NCBI GenBank assembly: GCA_028707175.1
Contig: JAQTUV010000002.1
Location: 1-64,000 of the forward strand
DNA: 64,000 bases
Direction of reading: 5' to 3'
DNA from: Sideroxydans sp.
Lineage (GTDB): Bacteria; Pseudomonadota; Gammaproteobacteria; Burkholderiales; Gallionellaceae
The position numbers were made by a program, and so were the translations under genes. The first letter of the stretch is position 1; every line of letters begins with the position of its first letter. Below the pieces are notes generated by a model. It was not told the origin of the DNA, did no database searches, and saw only the letters and a list, made by a program, of their open reading frames with translations. Below, one piece after another: positions 50,570 through 62,565 of the stretch.

Positions 50570-50822
50570 ATTTCCTCCCATGTCAAAATTGCGTGCCCTA
50601 GAAGCCAATTCGAGGCCGTGGATGTCTTTCGGCAATGGCCGTATATTCTTTAAGGCTTTTTCGCGACATTTGGCTTTCAGCTAGATTTATGCGCTAAATC
50701 AGAAGCTGATGCCCCGCTCTCAAAATTAGAGAATTGCTTCCTGTGATTCATGCTTAAGCAGTTTGGGGAAGCTCCCGTTTTCGCGTATATTGACGAGTCG
50801 TTTTTCGGACTCACTTTCCAGC

Positions 50823-53639
50823 ATGGAATACATCAAAATTCGCGGTGCTCGCACCCACAACCTGAAGAACATCAGCCTCGATCTGCCACGTAATCAGTTG
50901 GTGGTCATCACAGGCCTGTCTGGCTCGGGCAAGTCCTCTCTCGCGTTCGATACGCTATATGCCGAAGGTCAGCGGCGTTATGTGGAATCGCTGTCGGCGT
51001 ATGCGCGCCAGTTCTTGCAGTTGATGGAGAAGCCGGATGTGGACCTAATCGAAGGTCTCTCCCCCGCTATTGCCATCGAACAGAAAGCCACATCTCACAA
51101 CCCGCGCTCGACGGTAGGTACAGTCACCGAGATACACGATTACTTGCGCCTGTTGTTTGCGCGAGCAGGCGATCCTTACTGCCCACAACATGACATCGTG
51201 TTGCAGGCGCAGTCGGTCGGGCAGATGGTCGATCATGTGTTGGCACTGCCTGCCGACACCAAGGTGATGATCCTGTCGCCCATCGTGGTGGAACGCAAAG
51301 GTGAGCAGGAAGATCTGTTTGATGAGTTACGCGCACAAGGTTTCGTGCGTCTGCGCGTGAACGGCAAGATCTGCGAGATGGATGCATTGCCAAAACTTGC
51401 GAAGAATTCCAAGCACACCATCGAAATCGTGGTGGATAGACTGAAGGTGTCACCGGATATCAAACAACGTTTGGCGGAATCATTCGAGACAGCGTTACGT
51501 CATGCCGATGGTCGTGCACTGGCGGTGGAAATGGATTCGGGCAAAGAGCATCTGTTCTCTGCCAAGTTCGCCTGCCCCATCTGTAACTATTCGCTGCAAG
51601 AGTTAGAGCCACGCCTGTTCTCGTTCAACAGCCCGATGGGCGCGTGTCCGAAGTGTGATGGCTTGGGTGTCATCTCTTTCTTCGATCCGGCTCGCATTGT
51701 CGTGTTTCCTTCTTTGTCTTTAAGCGCTGGAGCAATTAAAGGCTGGGATAAGCGCAATCAATTTTATTTCCAAATGCTCGACAGCTTGTCGAAGCATTTT
51801 GATTTCGACTTGGAACAATCGTTCGAGAGCCTGCCTGAGAAAATCCAGCAGGTGGTGCTATACGGAAGCGGGCACGAAGAGATCCCTTTCCAATACCTGA
51901 ACGAGCGTGGCAAGAAGATGACACGCGAGCATGCATTCGAGGGCATCGTGAACAATCTGGAGCGTCGCTATAAAGAGACCGACTCCCCTACCGTGCGTGA
52001 AGAGTTGGCGAAATATTTAAACAGTTGCTCTTGCACAGAATGTAAAGGCACACGCCTACGTGAAGAAGCGCGCCATGTTCGCGTCGCCGACCGCGCCATC
52101 TTTGAATTAAGCGCCTTGCCGCTTAAGCAGGCACTGACTTTCTTCCAAAGTGTTACCTTGCCTGGCAATAAGCAAGCCATCGCCGAAAAGATTGTGCAAG
52201 AAATTGCGAGTCGCCTGACTTTTCTGAATAACGTCGGATTGGATTACCTTTCCCTTGATCGCTCTGCTGAAACCCTATCTGGAGGCGAAGCACAGCGAAT
52301 CCGTTTGGCGTCACAGATTGGCTCCGGACTGACGGGAGTAATGTATGTACTAGATGAGCCTTCTATCGGCCTACATCAGCGCGACAATGACCGCTTGTTA
52401 GATACGCTAAAACGTCTACGCGACATGGGTAATAGCGTAATCGTGGTAGAGCACGACGAAGACGCCATTCTAAATGCTGACTACGTTGTCGATATGGGAC
52501 CGGGTGCTGGAGAGCATGGTGGCATCGTGATCGCACAAGGTACGCCACAAGAAGTGATTGCTAATCCTCAATCGATTACAGGCGATTATTTATCAGGGCG
52601 GCGCAGCATTACCCCGCCTACTTCTTATCACAAGCCTGACAAAAAACGCTCACTGAAAATTATTGGGGCATCCGGGAATAATCTAAAAGATGTGACACTA
52701 GACCTCCCCATAGGTCTACTCACTTGCATCGCTGGCGTATCCGGTTCTGGCAAGTCCACCCTCATAAATGACACACTATATAACGCGGTCGCAAAACATT
52801 TGTACGGCAGTAATGCCGAACCAGCGCCATATCAAGAGATACAAGGTTTAGAACATTTCGACAAAGTAATTAGCGTCGATCAATCTCCAATTGGTCGCAC
52901 GCCACGCTCCAATCCGGCGACGTATACCGGTTTGTTCACGCCCATACGAGATTTATTTTCTGGGGTGCCGACTGCTCGCGAAAGAGGTTATGGGCCAGGA
53001 CGCTTTTCATTCAACGTGAAGGGCGGACGCTGCGAATCCTGCCAAGGTGATGGCGTCATCAAGGTAGAGATGCACTTTCTACCAGACGTATATGTGCCTT
53101 GCGACGTCTGCCACGGCCATCGCTATAACCGCGAAACATTGGAAGTCCAATATAAGGGGAAGAACATCCATCAAGTATTGAATATGACCGTGGAGCAAGC
53201 GCATGAATTCTTCTCTGCTGTTCCCATCCTCGCGCGCAAACTGAAGACATTGCTTGAGGTTGGCTTGGGATACATCACTCTCGGTCAAAGTGCTACCACG
53301 CTGTCTGGAGGTGAAGCACAGCGGGTTAAGTTGTCACTGGAACTCTCCAAACGCGACACAGGACGCACTCTGTACATCTTGGATGAGCCGACCACTGGCC
53401 TACACTTCCATGACATCGACATGCTACTCAAGGTCATACATACATTGCGCGACCAGGGAAATACACTGGTAGTTATCGAGCACAATCTTGACGTCATTAA
53501 GACAGCCGATTGGGTAATAGATTTGGGCCCCGAGGGTGGCGCTGGTGGCGGGTACATCCTGGCCCAAGGCTCCCCCAAAGAGGTCGCTGCACACCAAGAC
53601 AGTGTAACGGGACCGTATCTGAAGAAGCTTCTTAGCTGA
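50823..53639 (+). CDS. uvrA: UvrABC system protein A
   Basis: 938 residues from the ATG at 50823; an in-frame extension to 50763 is not conserved. UvrA is the ATP-dependent damage-recognition dimer of nucleotide excision repair. Walker A motifs are at residues 31-39 (GLSGSGKSS) and in the second half (GVSGSGKST), ABC signatures are [13 protein letters not shown] and [12 protein letters not shown], and zinc-finger cysteines lie in CPICNYS...CPKCDGLG and CESCQGDG...CDVCHGH. No clear SOS box was found upstream. A weak 6-bp hairpin follows the stop (53647-53665). Confidence 0.98.
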   Translation: MEYIKIRGARTHNLKNISLDLPRNQLVVITGLSGSGKSSLAFDTLYAEGQRRYVESLSAYARQFLQLMEKPDVDLIEGLSPAIAIEQKATSHNPRSTVGTVTEIHDYLRLLFARAGDPYCPQHDIVLQAQSVGQMVDHVLALPADTKVMILSPIVVERKGEQEDLFDELRAQGFVRLRVNGKICEMDALPKLAKNSKHTIEIVVDRLKVSPDIKQRLAESFETALRHADGRALAVEMDSGKEHLFSAKFACPICNYSLQELEPRLFSFNSPMGACPKCDGLGVISFFDPARIVVFPSLSLSAGAIKGWDKRNQFYFQMLDSLSKHFDFDLEQSFESLPEKIQQVVLYGSGHEEIPFQYLNERGKKMTREHAFEGIVNNLERRYKETDSPTVREELAKYLNSCSCTECKGTRLREEARHVRVADRAIFELSALPLKQALTFFQSVTLPGNKQAIAEKIVQEIASRLTFLNNVGLDYLSLDRSAETLSGGEAQRIRLASQIGSGLTGVMYVLDEPSIGLHQRDNDRLLDTLKRLRDMGNSVIVVEHDEDAILNADYVVDMGPGAGEHGGIVIAQGTPQEVIANPQSITGDYLSGRRSITPPTSYHKPDKKRSLKIIGASGNNLKDVTLDLPIGLLTCIAGVSGSGKSTLINDTLYNAVAKHLYGSNAEPAPYQEIQGLEHFDKVISVDQSPIGRTPRSNPATYTGLFTPIRDLFSGVPTARERGYGPGRFSFNVKGGRCESCQGDGVIKVEMHFLPDVYVPCDVCHGHRYNRETLEVQYKGKNIHQVLNMTVEQAHEFFSAVPILARKLKTLLEVGLGYITLGQSATTLSGGEAQRVKLSLELSKRDTGRTLYILDEPTTGLHFHDIDMLLKVIHTLRDQGNTLVVIEHNLDVIKTADWVIDLGPEGGAGGGYILAQGSPKEVAAHQDSVTGPYLKKLLS

Positions 53640-53673
53640 TCTACTTCTCCCGTGTAATGCGGGAGTATTCCTT

Positions 53674-53707
53674 AAAAACAACAAGGCCGGGATGTACCCG
53701 GCCTTGT
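53674..53707 (-). terminator. Terminator of the ribosomal/alpha operon
   Basis: An 11-bp perfect stem (ACAAGGCCGGG / CCCGGCCTTGT, 53681-53691 with 53697-53707), loop of 5, followed on the minus strand by TGTTTTTAAG. It lies 25 bp beyond the rplQ stop and between rplQ and the convergent uvrA. Confidence 0.85.
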
Positions 53708-53732
53708 GCTTTGTTGCTTATGCTTTATTAGC

Positions 53733-54125
53733 TTACTCGCCAGCGACTTCCACTGGTTGAGCTTCTGCTGGACGATCCAACAGTTCGACCAATGCCATAG
53801 GAGCATTGTCGCCCTTGCGGAAACCGAACTTCAGAATGCGAGAGTAACCACCGTTGCGAGCAGCATAACGAGGACCGAGTTCGTCAAACAATTTGCAGAC
53901 GATTTCACGATCACGCAAGCGAGCAAATGCTAAACGACGATTTGCCAAGCTTGGATTTTTGCCAAGTGTCAGGATAGGTTCTGCAACACGGCGCAGTTCC
54001 TTTGCCTTTGGCAATGTGGTTTTAATGACTTCGTGACGCAACAGCGAAACAGTCATATTGCGCAACATTGCCAAGCGATGGCTACTGGTGCGGTTGAGTT
54101 TTCTTAGTCCTAAACGATGACGCAT
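53733..54125 (-). CDS. rplQ: 50S ribosomal protein L17
   Basis: 130 residues. [20 protein letters not shown] opens a typical L17, which binds 23S rRNA near the exit tunnel. It is the last gene of the alpha operon here, 45 bp after rpoA, and is followed by the operon terminator. Confidence 0.98.
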   Translation of the reverse strand: MRHRLGLRKLNRTSSHRLAMLRNMTVSLLRHEVIKTTLPKAKELRRVAEPILTLGKNPSLANRRLAFARLRDREIVCKLFDELGPRYAARNGGYSRILKFGFRKGDNAPMALVELLDRPAEAQPVEVAGE

Positions 54126-54170
54126 GATTTTCCTCTTTTGCTTTCTTGCCTAGATTGATCTAGGCGAGCT

Positions 54171-55142
54171 TTAACTTTCGGTCACTGAAGACCAATTATC
54201 CAACTTCATACCCAGTGACAGGTCGTGTTCTGCAAGCACTTGCTTGATCTCATTAAGCGATTTGCGACCCAAGTTAGGAGTACGCAACAGATCTGCTTCG
54301 GTGTACTGAATCAGGTCGCCGATGTAATGGATACTTTGAGCTTTTAGGCAGTTTGAAGAACGTGGAGTTAACTCCAAGTCATCAACTGGGCGCAACAGCA
54401 TCGGATCAACCTTCGGAGCTTGTGGCTTCTCAACAGGTGCTGGTGTACCTTCCAATGCAGCAAACACAGAGAACTGCTCAACCAAAATGCGTGCTGCATA
54501 ACGGATAGCTTCTTCTGGATCAATCGCACTATTGGTCTCGATGTCCATGATCAGCTTGTCGAGGTCTGTGCGCTGTTCAACACGCGCGCTCTCAACAGCA
54601 TAGCTAACACGAGAAATTGGACTAAAAGATGCATCCAAAGCGATATGACCAACTGGACGTGTTGCACCAGGTTGCAAGCGAGAAATTGCAGAAACATATC
54701 CGCGCCCCTGCTCAACCTTGATCTCCATATCCAATTTGCCACCTGCAGTGAGGTGTGCAATTACATGGCTTGGGTTGATAACCTCTGTGTCAGCATCAAC
54801 TTCGATGTCTGCAGCAGTAACTACACCTGCACCTGACTTCTTCAGATGAAGCGTGGTAGATGGTGAGCCATGTAGCTTAAGCACCAAACCTTTAAGGTTC
54901 AGCAAAATCTCAACGACGTCTTCTTGCACGCCATCAATAGATGAGTATTCATGCAAAACACCTGCAATCTTAACTTCAGTTACAGCGTAACCTGGCATGG
55001 AAGAAAGCAGAATACGACGCAATGCATTACCCAATGTGTGACCATAGCCACGTTCGAACGGCTCCATCACTACCTTGGCTTGTGTCGCCGAGATGCGTTG
55101 AACGTCGATGATTCGAGGTTTCAACAAATTATTATTAGGCAT
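54171..55142 (-). CDS. rpoA: RNA polymerase subunit alpha
   Basis: 323 residues. N-terminal dimerisation domain ([23 protein letters not shown]) that nucleates core assembly, a linker around residues 235-250 and the C-terminal domain that binds UP elements and activators ([21 protein letters not shown]). Located between rpsD and rplQ as in other proteobacteria. Confidence 0.98.
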   Translation of the reverse strand: MPNNNLLKPRIIDVQRISATQAKVVMEPFERGYGHTLGNALRRILLSSMPGYAVTEVKIAGVLHEYSSIDGVQEDVVEILLNLKGLVLKLHGSPSTTLHLKKSGAGVVTAADIEVDADTEVINPSHVIAHLTAGGKLDMEIKVEQGRGYVSAISRLQPGATRPVGHIALDASFSPISRVSYAVESARVEQRTDLDKLIMDIETNSAIDPEEAIRYAARILVEQFSVFAALEGTPAPVEKPQAPKVDPMLLRPVDDLELTPRSSNCLKAQSIHYIGDLIQYTEADLLRTPNLGRKSLNEIKQVLAEHDLSLGMKLDNWSSVTES

Positions 55143-55159
55143 ATCCGACTCCGCGTAGA

Positions 55160-55789
55160 TTACTTGGAATACAACTCAACTACGAGATGTTCGTTGATTG
55201 TTGCTGGCAATTCAGAACGTTGAGGCAACGCCTTAAATGTTCCTTTGAAGCCCTTGGTATCCACGTCAATCCATTCTGGGAAACCGCGTTGTTCCGCAGC
55301 AGCCAAAGAAGCCTTCAAACGCAATTGACCTTTAGATGCTTCTGCCACTTCGACCACATCACCTGGCTTAACTGTGTAAGACGGGATGTTTACGCGCTTG
55401 CCGTTAACCAATACGCCGTTGTGGCGAACGGTTTGACGAGCTTCTGCGCGGGAGCCACCGAAACCCATGCGATAGGCAACGTTGTCCAAACGAGATTCCA
55501 AAATCTGCAGCAAGCTTTCACCAGTAATACCACGAGCTTTTTCAGCACGTTTGTAAGTCAAACGGAACTGACCTTCCAAAACACCGTAGATACGACGTAG
55601 CTTTTGCTTTTCGCGTAACTGACCACCGTACTCAGACTGACGTGAATTTTTCTTCTGACCATGTTGGCCAGGAGCGTACGCACGGCGTTCAACAGCACAT
55701 TTATCCGTAAAGCATTTTTCCGCCTTAAGGAACAGTTTTTCGCCCTCACGGCGGCACTTACGGCACTTTGCATCAAGATTTCTAGCCAA
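55160..55789 (-). CDS. rpsD: 30S ribosomal protein S4
   Basis: 209 residues. S4 nucleates 30S assembly and in enterics represses its own operon; whether that applies here is not shown by sequence. [23 protein letters not shown] lies in the S4 RNA-binding domain. N-terminal cysteines in CRKCRREG suggest a zinc-binding form of S4. Confidence 0.98.
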   Translation of the reverse strand: MARNLDAKCRKCRREGEKLFLKAEKCFTDKCAVERRAYAPGQHGQKKNSRQSEYGGQLREKQKLRRIYGVLEGQFRLTYKRAEKARGITGESLLQILESRLDNVAYRMGFGGSRAEARQTVRHNGVLVNGKRVNIPSYTVKPGDVVEVAEASKGQLRLKASLAAAEQRGFPEWIDVDTKGFKGTFKALPQRSELPATINEHLVVELYSK

Positions 55790-55799
55790 GATCTACTCC

Positions 55800-56189
55800 T
55801 TAAATACGACGCTTTTTCGGAGGACGGCAACCGTTGTGCGGCACCGGCGTAATATCCGAAATACTGGTAATTTTGAAACCTGCGGCATTCAGTGCACGCA
55901 CTGCGGATTCACGACCAGGGCCTGGACCCTTGATGCGCACTTCCAAATTCTTAACACCGCACTCAGCAGCGGATTTACCCACCACTTCGGCCGCGATCTG
56001 AGCAGCGAAAGGCGTACTCTTACGAGAACCTTTAAAACCTTGCGCGCCACTAGTAGACCATGCCAAGGTATTTCCTTGACGATCTGTAATGGTCACAATG
56101 GTGTTATTGAAAGAAGCATGAACGTGGGCGATACCTTCCGCTACGTTCTTCTTAACTTTTTTACGCACTTTCGTGCTGGGCTTTGCCAT
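55800..56189 (-). CDS. rpsK: 30S ribosomal protein S11
   Basis: 129 residues. S11 sits on the platform near the 3' end of 16S r[23 protein letters not shown] and the C-terminal [13 protein letters not shown] are diagnostic. Gap to rpsD is 10 bp. Confidence 0.98.
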   Translation of the reverse strand: MAKPSTKVRKKVKKNVAEGIAHVHASFNNTIVTITDRQGNTLAWSTSGAQGFKGSRKSTPFAAQIAAEVVGKSAAECGVKNLEVRIKGPGPGRESAVRALNAAGFKITSISDITPVPHNGCRPPKKRRI

Positions 56190-56209
56190 AGTTACTGTCC
56201 TCTACTAAA

Positions 56210-56575
56210 TTACTTCTTCGCGCCAGCGATAGACTTACGCGGGCCTTTACGAGTACGTGCGTTGGTACGTGTGCGCTGGCCACGGCACGGCAAGCCGCGA
56301 CGATGACGCAAACCACGGTAACAACCCAAGTCCATCAATCGTTTGATGTTCATGGAAATTTCACGACGGAGATCACCCTCTACTGTGAACTTCGCGACTT
56401 CGTCGCGCAGCTTCTCCATATCTGTGTCATTAATATCTTTGACCTTGGTGGTCGTCTTCACGCCAGCCGCTGCACAAATTTCCTGTGAGCGTGTGCGTCC
56501 GATGCCATAAATGGCAGTCAACGCAATTACAGCGTGTTGATGGTTTGGAATGTTTACACCGGCAATACGAGCCAT
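56210..56575 (-). CDS. rpsM: 30S ribosomal protein S13
   Basis: 121 residues. [19 protein letters not shown] at the N-terminus and [19 protein letters not shown] at the basic C-terminus are typical. S13 contacts the 50S subunit and P-site tRNA. It begins the alpha gene group, 60 bp after rpmJ. Confidence 0.98.
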   Translation of the reverse strand: MARIAGVNIPNHQHAVIALTAIYGIGRTRSQEICAAAGVKTTTKVKDINDTDMEKLRDEVAKFTVEGDLRREISMNIKRLMDLGCYRGLRHRRGLPCRGQRTRTNARTRKGPRKSIAGAKK

Positions 56576-56635
56576 GCAGCTACCCTATCGTTCAAAAAGT
56601 TGCGAATTCTATCATCCAGAGTCGATTTATCTCAA

Positions 56636-56752
56636 TCAACCTTGGCGCTGTTTATGACGTGGATCACTACTGCAGATCACACGGACTACACGGTTGCGAC
56701 GCACGATCTTGCAGTTGCGACACACTTTCTTTACGGATGCTTGTACTTTCAT
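56636..56752 (-). CDS. rpmJ: 50S ribosomal protein L36
   Basis: 38 residues, found by reading between secY and rpsM. The chain [20 protein letters not shown] continues to [12 protein letters not shown] with the Cys/His set of zinc-binding L36. TAAGGAG-like sequence precedes the ATG. No infA gene lies between secY and this gene. Confidence 0.95.
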   Translation of the reverse strand: MKVQASVKKVCRNCKIVRRNRVVRVICSSDPRHKQRQG

Positions 56753-56809
56753 TTAATTCTCCTTACTTCTTCAACTAACCACTTACTCTGCAGAAGGCAT
56801 CAACTCAGG

Positions 56810-58117
56810 CTACCGAGCTGAACCACCCTTAAAATTTGCCTTCTTTAACAAGTTCTCATACTGATGAGTCATTAAATATGACTGAACTTGGGACATGAAA
56901 TCCATTGTTACTACAACCAAGATCAACAGCGAAGTTCCACCGAAGTAAAAAGGAACATTCCACTTAACGACCAAGAACTCAGGTAGTAAACAAACCAAGG
57001 TGATGTAAAGCGCACCAATCAGTGTCAAACGAAGCATGATTTTTTCAACATACTTTGCAGTTTGATCACCAGGTCTGATACCAGGCAAAAATGCACCACT
57101 TTTCTTAAGATTGTCAGCGGTCTCTTTTGGGCTAAAAACTAAAGCTGTATAAAAGAAACAGAAGAAAACAATTGCAGCGGCATAAAACAATACGTAAATC
57201 GGCTGACCAGGCGATAACTTCTCACTAATATCCTTCAGCCAACTCATCCCTTCACCAGCACCAAACATTCCAGCAAGAGTCGCAGGGAAAAGGATGATGC
57301 TTGAAGCAAAGATTGGAGGAATCACACCAGCCATATTTAGCTTCAATGGGAGATGCGAGCTTTGCCCACCATAAATCTTATTGCCAACTTGGCGTTTTGC
57401 GTAGTTTACCAAAATCTTACGCTGACCTCTTTCAACGAAGACAACCAAGGCTGTAACCAAGATTGCTCCGAAGAACAATGCAAGAACAAGCGGGATTGAA
57501 AATGCGCCTGTACGAGCCATTTCCAAAGTATTACCAATAGCATTTGGCAATCCCGCCGCAATTCCTGCGAAGATGATCAAAGAGATACCGTTGCCCAAAC
57601 CACGCTCAGTAATTTGTTCGCCGAGCCACATCAAAAACATAGTCCCAGTAACTAAAGTAATTACTGTTGTGAACTGGAACATTGGGCCTGGATTAAGCAC
57701 AAGCCCAGCTTGAGACTGAAGCATTACAGCGATACCAAAAGACTGAAACAAGGCTAGAACGAGGGTTCCGTATCTAGTGTATTGAGTAATCTTACGGCGA
57801 CCCGCATCACCATCTTTTTTAAGTTGCTCAAGATGCGGAACCGCAATTGTCGCCAGCTGCATGATAATTGATGCTGAAATGTAAGGCATGATGCCCAACG
57901 CCAGAATCGTAAAACGCTCCAGCGCGCCACCTGAAAACATATTGAACATACCCAATATGCCATTTTTCTGGGACTTGAATAGATCGGCCAATACGGACGG
58001 ATCAATTCCCGGTACAGGTATATGCGCACCAATTCTGTAAACAATTAGCGCAAGAAGCAGAAACCAGAGGCGTTGCCCCAAGTCACCATACTTTCCCTTT
58101 GTAACAGCTTTTGTCAC
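56810..58117 (-). CDS. secY: Preprotein translocase subunit SecY
   Basis: 435 residues from a GTG at 58117, which gives the usual short N-terminus ([18 protein letters not shown]); a start at 58171 would lie within rplO. Ten membrane helices forming the protein-conducting channel; [14 protein letters not shown] and [10 protein letters not shown] are recognisable family segments. It is in the spc group between rplO and rpmJ. Confidence 0.96.
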   Translation of the reverse strand: MTKAVTKGKYGDLGQRLWFLLLALIVYRIGAHIPVPGIDPSVLADLFKSQKNGILGMFNMFSGGALERFTILALGIMPYISASIIMQLATIAVPHLEQLKKDGDAGRRKITQYTRYGTLVLALFQSFGIAVMLQSQAGLVLNPGPMFQFTTVITLVTGTMFLMWLGEQITERGLGNGISLIIFAGIAAGLPNAIGNTLEMARTGAFSIPLVLALFFGAILVTALVVFVERGQRKILVNYAKRQVGNKIYGGQSSHLPLKLNMAGVIPPIFASSIILFPATLAGMFGAGEGMSWLKDISEKLSPGQPIYVLFYAAAIVFFCFFYTALVFSPKETADNLKKSGAFLPGIRPGDQTAKYVEKIMLRLTLIGALYITLVCLLPEFLVVKWNVPFYFGGTSLLILVVVTMDFMSQVQSYLMTHQYENLLKKANFKGGSAR

Positions 58118-58124
58118 GAATGCA

Positions 58125-58559
58125 TTACTCCGAGATACTTCCGCCAGCAGCTTCAACAGCTGCACGAGCACCCTTAGTCAGGGTTAGCCCTTGCAGCTTG
58201 ACTGCTCGAGTAATTTCTCCAGCCAAAATCACTTTGGCGTGCAATGCGATTGCAGGAATAACACCCGCTTGTTTCAAAGCGAGCACATCAATCACATCGA
58301 CAGGCAGTTGCTGAAGGTCTGACAAACGTACTTGAGCCGTATCATTGCGCGTCAAAGAGACGAAGCCGCGTTTAGGCAAGCGACGTTGCAAAGGCATCTG
58401 ACCACCTTCGAAACCCACTTTATGGAAGCCGCCAGAACGTGATTTTTGACCCTTGTGACCACGGCCCGCTGTCTTACCCAAGCCGGATCCGATACCGCGA
58501 CCAACGCGACGTTTCGAACGTGTGGCACCTTCGCCAGGTTTAATTTGATTGAGTTCCAT
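58125..58559 (-). CDS. rplO: 50S ribosomal protein L15
   Basis: 144 residues. The glycine/arginine-rich N-terminus ([20 protein letters not shown]) is the extension that penetrates 23S rRNA. It immediately abuts rpmD and is followed by secY. Confidence 0.98.
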   Translation of the reverse strand: MELNQIKPGEGATRSKRRVGRGIGSGLGKTAGRGHKGQKSRSGGFHKVGFEGGQMPLQRRLPKRGFVSLTRNDTAQVRLSDLQQLPVDVIDVLALKQAGVIPAIALHAKVILAGEITRAVKLQGLTLTKGARAAVEAAGGSISE

Positions 58560-58745
58560 TTATGCCTCGCACTTGACCAAGTAGTACACCTTGTTAATCA
58601 TTCCGCGAACAGCCGGAGTATCTTCCAACATTACTACATGGTTGATACGACGCAAGCCAAGACCGCGAACAGTAGCTCGGTGAGACTGCTTAGTTCCATT
58701 GGTACTTTTGACCAACGTCACTTTTAATGTTTTTGGTAGTGCCAT
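58560..58745 (-). CDS. rpmD: 50S ribosomal protein L30
   Basis: 61 residues, the short bacterial L30 ([29 protein letters not shown]). It lies 3 bp after rpsE and abuts rplO. Confidence 0.97.
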   Translation of the reverse strand: MALPKTLKVTLVKSTNGTKQSHRATVRGLGLRRINHVVMLEDTPAVRGMINKVYYLVKCEA

Positions 58746-58748
58746 GAT

Positions 58749-59273
58749 TTACCCCGTGATCTCTTCTACGCTTTTGCCGCGTTTTGCTGCAATTTCAGAA
58801 GGTGAATTCAGCGACTGCAAACCGTTGAGGGTTGCACGAACAACGTTATATGGATTACTAGAACCCAAGCATTTCGCCAAAACGTTACGAACGCCTACAG
58901 CCTCAAATACAGCACGCATCGCCCCACCAGCAATAATTCCGGTACCTTCAGATGCTGGCAACATTACAACCTTTGCAGCGCCATGACGACCGATAACCGC
59001 GTGATGCAATGTGCCATCTTTGAGGTTAACTTTTACCAGCTTGCGACGGCATTCTTCCATCGATTTTTGAACGGCAACAGGAACTTCCTTAGACTTTCCC
59101 TTACCCATCCCAACACGTCCATCACCGTCGCCAACAACTGTCAGCGCAGCGAAACCCATGATGCGACCACCCTTAACAACTTTAGTAACGCGATTGACAT
59201 GAATCATCTTTTCGATGAGACCGTCTCCCTTGTCTTCTGGTTGTTGATTTTTACCTTGTTGAGCTTTTGCCAT
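58749..59273 (-). CDS. rpsE: 30S ribosomal protein S5
   Basis: 174 residues. S5 contributes to decoding fidelity and the mRNA entry site. The RNA-binding half begins [19 protein letters not shown], and the C-terminal half has [21 protein letters not shown]. Confidence 0.98.
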   Translation of the reverse strand: MAKAQQGKNQQPEDKGDGLIEKMIHVNRVTKVVKGGRIMGFAALTVVGDGDGRVGMGKGKSKEVPVAVQKSMEECRRKLVKVNLKDGTLHHAVIGRHGAAKVVMLPASEGTGIIAGGAMRAVFEAVGVRNVLAKCLGSSNPYNVVRATLNGLQSLNSPSEIAAKRGKSVEEITG

Positions 59274-59286
59274 GATTCACTCCAGA

Positions 59287-59643
59287 TTAGAACTGCAAGC
59301 CATGTTCGCGCGCGGCATCTGCCAGCGCCTTGATGCGACCATGGTACTTGTTACCAGAGCGGTCAAATGCAACCGCCGTTACGCCCGCTGTTTTAGCCTT
59401 CTCAGCGATTCTCTTACCTACAGCAGACGCCGCAGCAGCATTGCCGCCATTGCCCACAACGCTTCGAACTTCAGCTTCCAAAGTAGATGCGCTTGCAATA
59501 ATTGTTCCGCCATCAGCAGAAATTACTTGCGCATAGATATGCTGGTTGGTTCTATGGATTGCCAAGCGAATTGACTTTTGATTAGCAATACGGGCACGAG
59601 TTTTACGTGATCTGCGAAGACGCGATTCATTCTTATTCAACAT
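59287..59643 (-). CDS. rplR: 50S ribosomal protein L18
   Basis: 118 residues. L18 binds 5S r[23 protein letters not shown] and [20 protein letters not shown] are typical. Confidence 0.98.
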   Translation of the reverse strand: MLNKNESRLRRSRKTRARIANQKSIRLAIHRTNQHIYAQVISADGGTIIASASTLEAEVRSVVGNGGNAAAASAVGKRIAEKAKTAGVTAVAFDRSGNKYHGRIKALADAAREHGLQF

Positions 59644-59654
59644 ATCAACCTCGA

Positions 59655-60188
59655 TTATTTCTTCTTGGTTTCTTTGAGGATTACTACCTCATCGGAATAA
59701 CGCACACCCTTGCCCTTGTAAGGCTCAGGTTGACGATATGCACGAATTTCAGCAGCAACTTGACCAACTTGCTGCCTATCGGCACCAGTCAGAACTATTT
59801 CGGTTTGCGTTGGTGTCGCAACCTTTACTCCAGCAGGCATCTTGTGCACGACTGGGTGTGAGAAACCCAAAGTAAGATTCACAGCATCACCAGCAGCTTG
59901 TGCACGGTAGCCAACGCCAACAAGCGTCAACTTACGCTCAAAGCCTTTGCTAACACCCGTCACCATGTTTGCCAACAAGGCGCGCACAGTTCCAGACATT
60001 GCATCTGCCTTTGTAGAATCATTTGTGGCTTTGCACAAAAGGGAATCACCACTACGCTCAACGGACACATCACCAACCAATACCTGAGTTAGAGATCCAA
60101 GAGGACCTTTAACTGAAATTTGATTTGCGGCCACTGTAACCTCAACACCAGCGGGAACAACAACTGGATTTTTAGCAACTCTAGACAT
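59655..60188 (-). CDS. rplF: 50S ribosomal protein L6
   Basis: 177 residues from the ATG at 60188 ([12 protein letters not shown]); an in-frame extension to 60248 is not conserved. L6 has two similar domains and ends [11 protein letters not shown]...KKK as expected. Confidence 0.98.
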   Translation of the reverse strand: MSRVAKNPVVVPAGVEVTVAANQISVKGPLGSLTQVLVGDVSVERSGDSLLCKATNDSTKADAMSGTVRALLANMVTGVSKGFERKLTLVGVGYRAQAAGDAVNLTLGFSHPVVHKMPAGVKVATPTQTEIVLTGADRQQVGQVAAEIRAYRQPEPYKGKGVRYSDEVVILKETKKK

Positions 60189-60198
60189 GTTCTCCCCT

Positions 60199-60594
60199 TT
60201 ACGCGACGATACAGAGAACTTCACCGCCAATACCATTGGCGCGAGCACTACGGTCTGTCATCAAGCCCTTAGAGGTAGAAACGATCGCAATACCAAGACC
60301 GTTCATAACACGCGGGATATCTTCGCTACCTTTATAGACACGAAGGCCAGGACGACTTACACGCTGAATCTTTTCGATTACAGGACGATTAGCGTAATAC
60401 TTCAAGCCAATCTCCAATGAAGGCTTGCCTTCATGATCAATCACTTTGAAGCCATCAACATAACCTTCGTCTTGAAGAACTTTGGCAATCGCCACCTTAA
60501 TTTTTGATGAAGGCATCGAAACCACTATTTTTTCCGCCATTTGCGCATTGCGAATGCGCGTTAGCATGTCGGAGATTGGATCACTCATACTCAT
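60199..60594 (-). CDS. rpsH: 30S ribosomal protein S8
   Basis: 131 residues. [16 protein letters not shown] and [20 protein letters not shown] are diagnostic. S8 binds 16S rRNA and in E. coli represses spc translation. MSM at the start allows either of two neighbouring ATGs. Confidence 0.98.
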   Translation of the reverse strand: MSMSDPISDMLTRIRNAQMAEKIVVSMPSSKIKVAIAKVLQDEGYVDGFKVIDHEGKPSLEIGLKYYANRPVIEKIQRVSRPGLRVYKGSEDIPRVMNGLGIAIVSTSKGLMTDRSARANGIGGEVLCIVA

Positions 60595-60604
60595 AAATTC
60601 ACCC

Positions 60605-60910
60605 TTACCAACTGGCCTTAACTACACCGGGAATCTCACCGCGCATTGCGTATTCACGCAACTTGGTGCGCCCCAAACCGAACTTGCTAAACACACCACG
60701 TGGACGCCCCGTTAGCGCACAACGGTTGCGCAAACGTACCGGACTAGAATCACGTGGCAACGCTTGCAATTTTTGACGAGCAGCAAAACGCTCTTCATCA
60801 CTTAACGACATATTGGTCGCAATCGCTGTCAGCTCTGCGCGTTTAGCGGCAAATTTCTTCACCATCTCACGGCGCTTTTGATCGCGGTTAGTTACAGCTA
60901 TCTTTGCCAT
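60605..60910 (-). CDS. rpsN: 30S ribosomal protein S14
   Basis: 101 residues, the long zinc-independent form without CxxC pairs. [20 protein letters not shown] and [19 protein letters not shown] are typical. Confidence 0.98.
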   Translation of the reverse strand: MAKIAVTNRDQKRREMVKKFAAKRAELTAIATNMSLSDEERFAARQKLQALPRDSSPVRLRNRCALTGRPRGVFSKFGLGRTKLREYAMRGEIPGVVKASW

Positions 60911-60917
60911 TTTGCCC

Positions 60918-61457
60918 TCAGCCTTTCAATGGGAATTTGAATGCCAACAACAATGCCTTGGCCTCTTCATCGCTTTTCGCAGTCGTTGTGATAGTAATAT
61001 TCATACCACGCAACGCATCGATCTTGTCATACTCAATCTCAGGGAAAATGATCTGCTCTTTGATACCCATGTTGTAATTACCACGACCATCAAATGACTT
61101 ACCCGAGATACCACGAAAGTCGCGAATACGAGGAATCGCAACAGTCACCAGGCGATCCAAGAACTCAAACATGCGATCACGGCGCAACGTTACTTTGCAG
61201 CCAACCGGATAGTTTTCGCGAATCTTGAAACCTGCAATAGATTTTTTCGATTTGGTCACAACAGGTTTTTGACCGGCAATTTTCTGCATGTCTGAAACAG
61301 CATGATCCATCACTTTTTTGTCAGCAACCGCCTCACCAACACCCATATTCAAGGTGATTTTTTCGATGCGCGGCACTTCCATCACAGACTTGTAGCCAAA
61401 CTGCTTCATCAGCTGCGGCGCCACTGTCTTTGTGTAGTAGTCGTTTAAACGAGCCAT
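60918..61457 (-). CDS. rplE: 50S ribosomal protein L5
   Basis: 179 residues. L5 binds 5S rRNA and contacts P-site t[23 protein letters not shown] and [19 protein letters not shown] are family segments. Confidence 0.98.
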   Translation of the reverse strand: MARLNDYYTKTVAPQLMKQFGYKSVMEVPRIEKITLNMGVGEAVADKKVMDHAVSDMQKIAGQKPVVTKSKKSIAGFKIRENYPVGCKVTLRRDRMFEFLDRLVTVAIPRIRDFRGISGKSFDGRGNYNMGIKEQIIFPEIEYDKIDALRGMNITITTTAKSDEEAKALLLAFKFPLKG

Positions 61458-61467
61458 TTATTACCCC

Positions 61468-61779
61468 TTACGCAATCACTTCGCCACTGGACTTGAACAC
61501 ACGCACCTTGCGACCGTCCTCCAGCAACTTCACGCCAACACGATCTGCCTTCTTGGCAGATGCGTTATAGATGGCGATATTGGAAATATGAATTGGCTTC
61601 TCGATTTCCACGATGCCGCCAGCCGTACCTTTAACAGGATTCGGTTTCTGATGTTTCTTAACCTTGTTGATACCACTTACCAAAACAAAGTTCTCAGCAA
61701 CGCTCAAAACGCTACCGCGATTTCCTTTGTCTTTACCAGCCAAGACGATTACATCGTCATTTTTTTTGATCTTGCGCAT
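61468..61779 (-). CDS. rplX: 50S ribosomal protein L24
   Basis: 103 residues. The KOW motif is in [18 protein letters not shown], followed by [11 protein letters not shown]24 is an assembly initiator. It is 20 bp after rplN. Confidence 0.98.
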   Translation of the reverse strand: MRKIKKNDDVIVLAGKDKGNRGSVLSVAENFVLVSGINKVKKHQKPNPVKGTAGGIVEIEKPIHISNIAIYNASAKKADRVGVKLLEDGRKVRVFKSSGEVIA

Positions 61780-61799
61780 GTTTTATCCTCGACTATCGC

Positions 61800-62168
61800 T
61801 TACAGCACTTCCGGCGCCAAGGACACGATCTTCATGAAGCGCTCAGTGCGCAACTCACGTGTAACTGGTCCAAAAATACGCGTCCCAATAGGCTCCAATT
61901 TATTATTAAGCAACACAGCAGCATTGCCATCAAATTTGATAAGTGACCCATCAGCACGACGAACACCCTTGGCCGTACGCACAACAACCGCGCTATAGAC
62001 CTCACCTTTTTTGACGCGCGAACGCGGAGCGGCATCCTTGATGCTAACTTTAATAACATCACCAACGCTCGCATAGCGACGCTTAGAGCCACCCAAGACC
62101 TTAATGCACATAACTGAGCGCGCACCGGTATTGTCAGCAACATTCAAAACAGACTGCATTTGTATCAT
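61800..62168 (-). CDS. rplN: 50S ribosomal protein L14
   Basis: 122 residues. [20 protein letters not shown] at the start and [20 protein letters not shown] at the end are typical. It is the first gene after the predicted spc promoter, which starts transcription about 90 bp upstream. Confidence 0.98.
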   Translation of the reverse strand: MIQMQSVLNVADNTGARSVMCIKVLGGSKRRYASVGDVIKVSIKDAAPRSRVKKGEVYSAVVVRTAKGVRRADGSLIKFDGNAAVLLNNKLEPIGTRIFGPVTRELRTERFMKIVSLAPEVL

Positions 62169-62204
62169 TTATCAATCTCCAACTTTTTCCGCCTGCAGCG
62201 GCTA

Positions 62205-62256
62205 GTTTTGGAACCCGTTCGGGTTAGGCCGCCGCAAGCGACGGTGAAACGAAGCC
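62205..62256 (-). other. Structured leader of the spc group
   Basis: Between the predicted spc promoter and rplN lies a stretch with short complementary arms, including AACCCG/CGGGTT at about 62211-62225. It could fold as a leader hairpin. No known r-protein binding structure was recognised. Confidence 0.3.
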
Positions 62257-62260
62257 GCGC

Positions 62261-62289
62261 ATTCTACTCAAACTTGCCACAACGCGCAA
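62261..62289 (-). promoter_or_regulatory. Predicted spc promoter upstream of rplN
   Basis: On the minus strand a -10 TAGAAT (62266-62261) and a -35 TTGCGC (62289-62284) are spaced by exactly 17 bp, followed by a GC-rich discriminator GCGCGG. It lies in the 142-bp gap between rpsQ and rplN, the position of the spc promoter in E. coli. The G/C discriminator is consistent with stringent control. The -35 is a poor match (TTG only). Confidence 0.6.
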
Positions 62290-62310
62290 GCACTAAATGA
62301 AAACCTACTA

Positions 62311-62565
62311 TTAAGCTTTTTCGATCAACTTCGATACGCGCCAAGATTTGGTCTTTGACAGTGGGCGAGTTTCCTCGATTGTCACAACGTCACCTTCTGC
62401 ATATTCATTGTTTTCAGAATGAGCGTGATATTTTTTAGATACCCGCACAATCTTACCCAAAACTGGGTGCTTAACTTTTCGCTCTACCAATACAGTGACA
62501 GTCTTATCCATCTTGTCGCTGACGACAGTACCAGTCAACTCTCGCTTCAGATTAGTTGCAGTCAT
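62311..62565 (-). CDS. rpsQ: 30S ribosomal protein S17
   Basis: 84 residues. [20 protein letters not shown] is the OB-fold start, and [17 protein letters not shown] follows. It is the last gene of the S10 group and overlaps rpmC by 4 bp. Confidence 0.98.
   Translation of the reverse strand: MTATNLKRELTGTVVSDKMDKTVTVLVERKVKHPVLGKIVRVSKKYHAHSENNEYAEGDVVTIEETRPLSKTKSWRVSKLIEKA

Noticed and set aside
50570-50822. SOS (LexA) box upstream of uvrA
   Set aside because: No CTGT-N8-ACAG-like palindrome found; the nearest CTGT...CAG match has poor symmetry.
56753-56809. infA between secY and rpmJ
   Set aside because: Only about 57 bp separate the genes and no infA frame is present.
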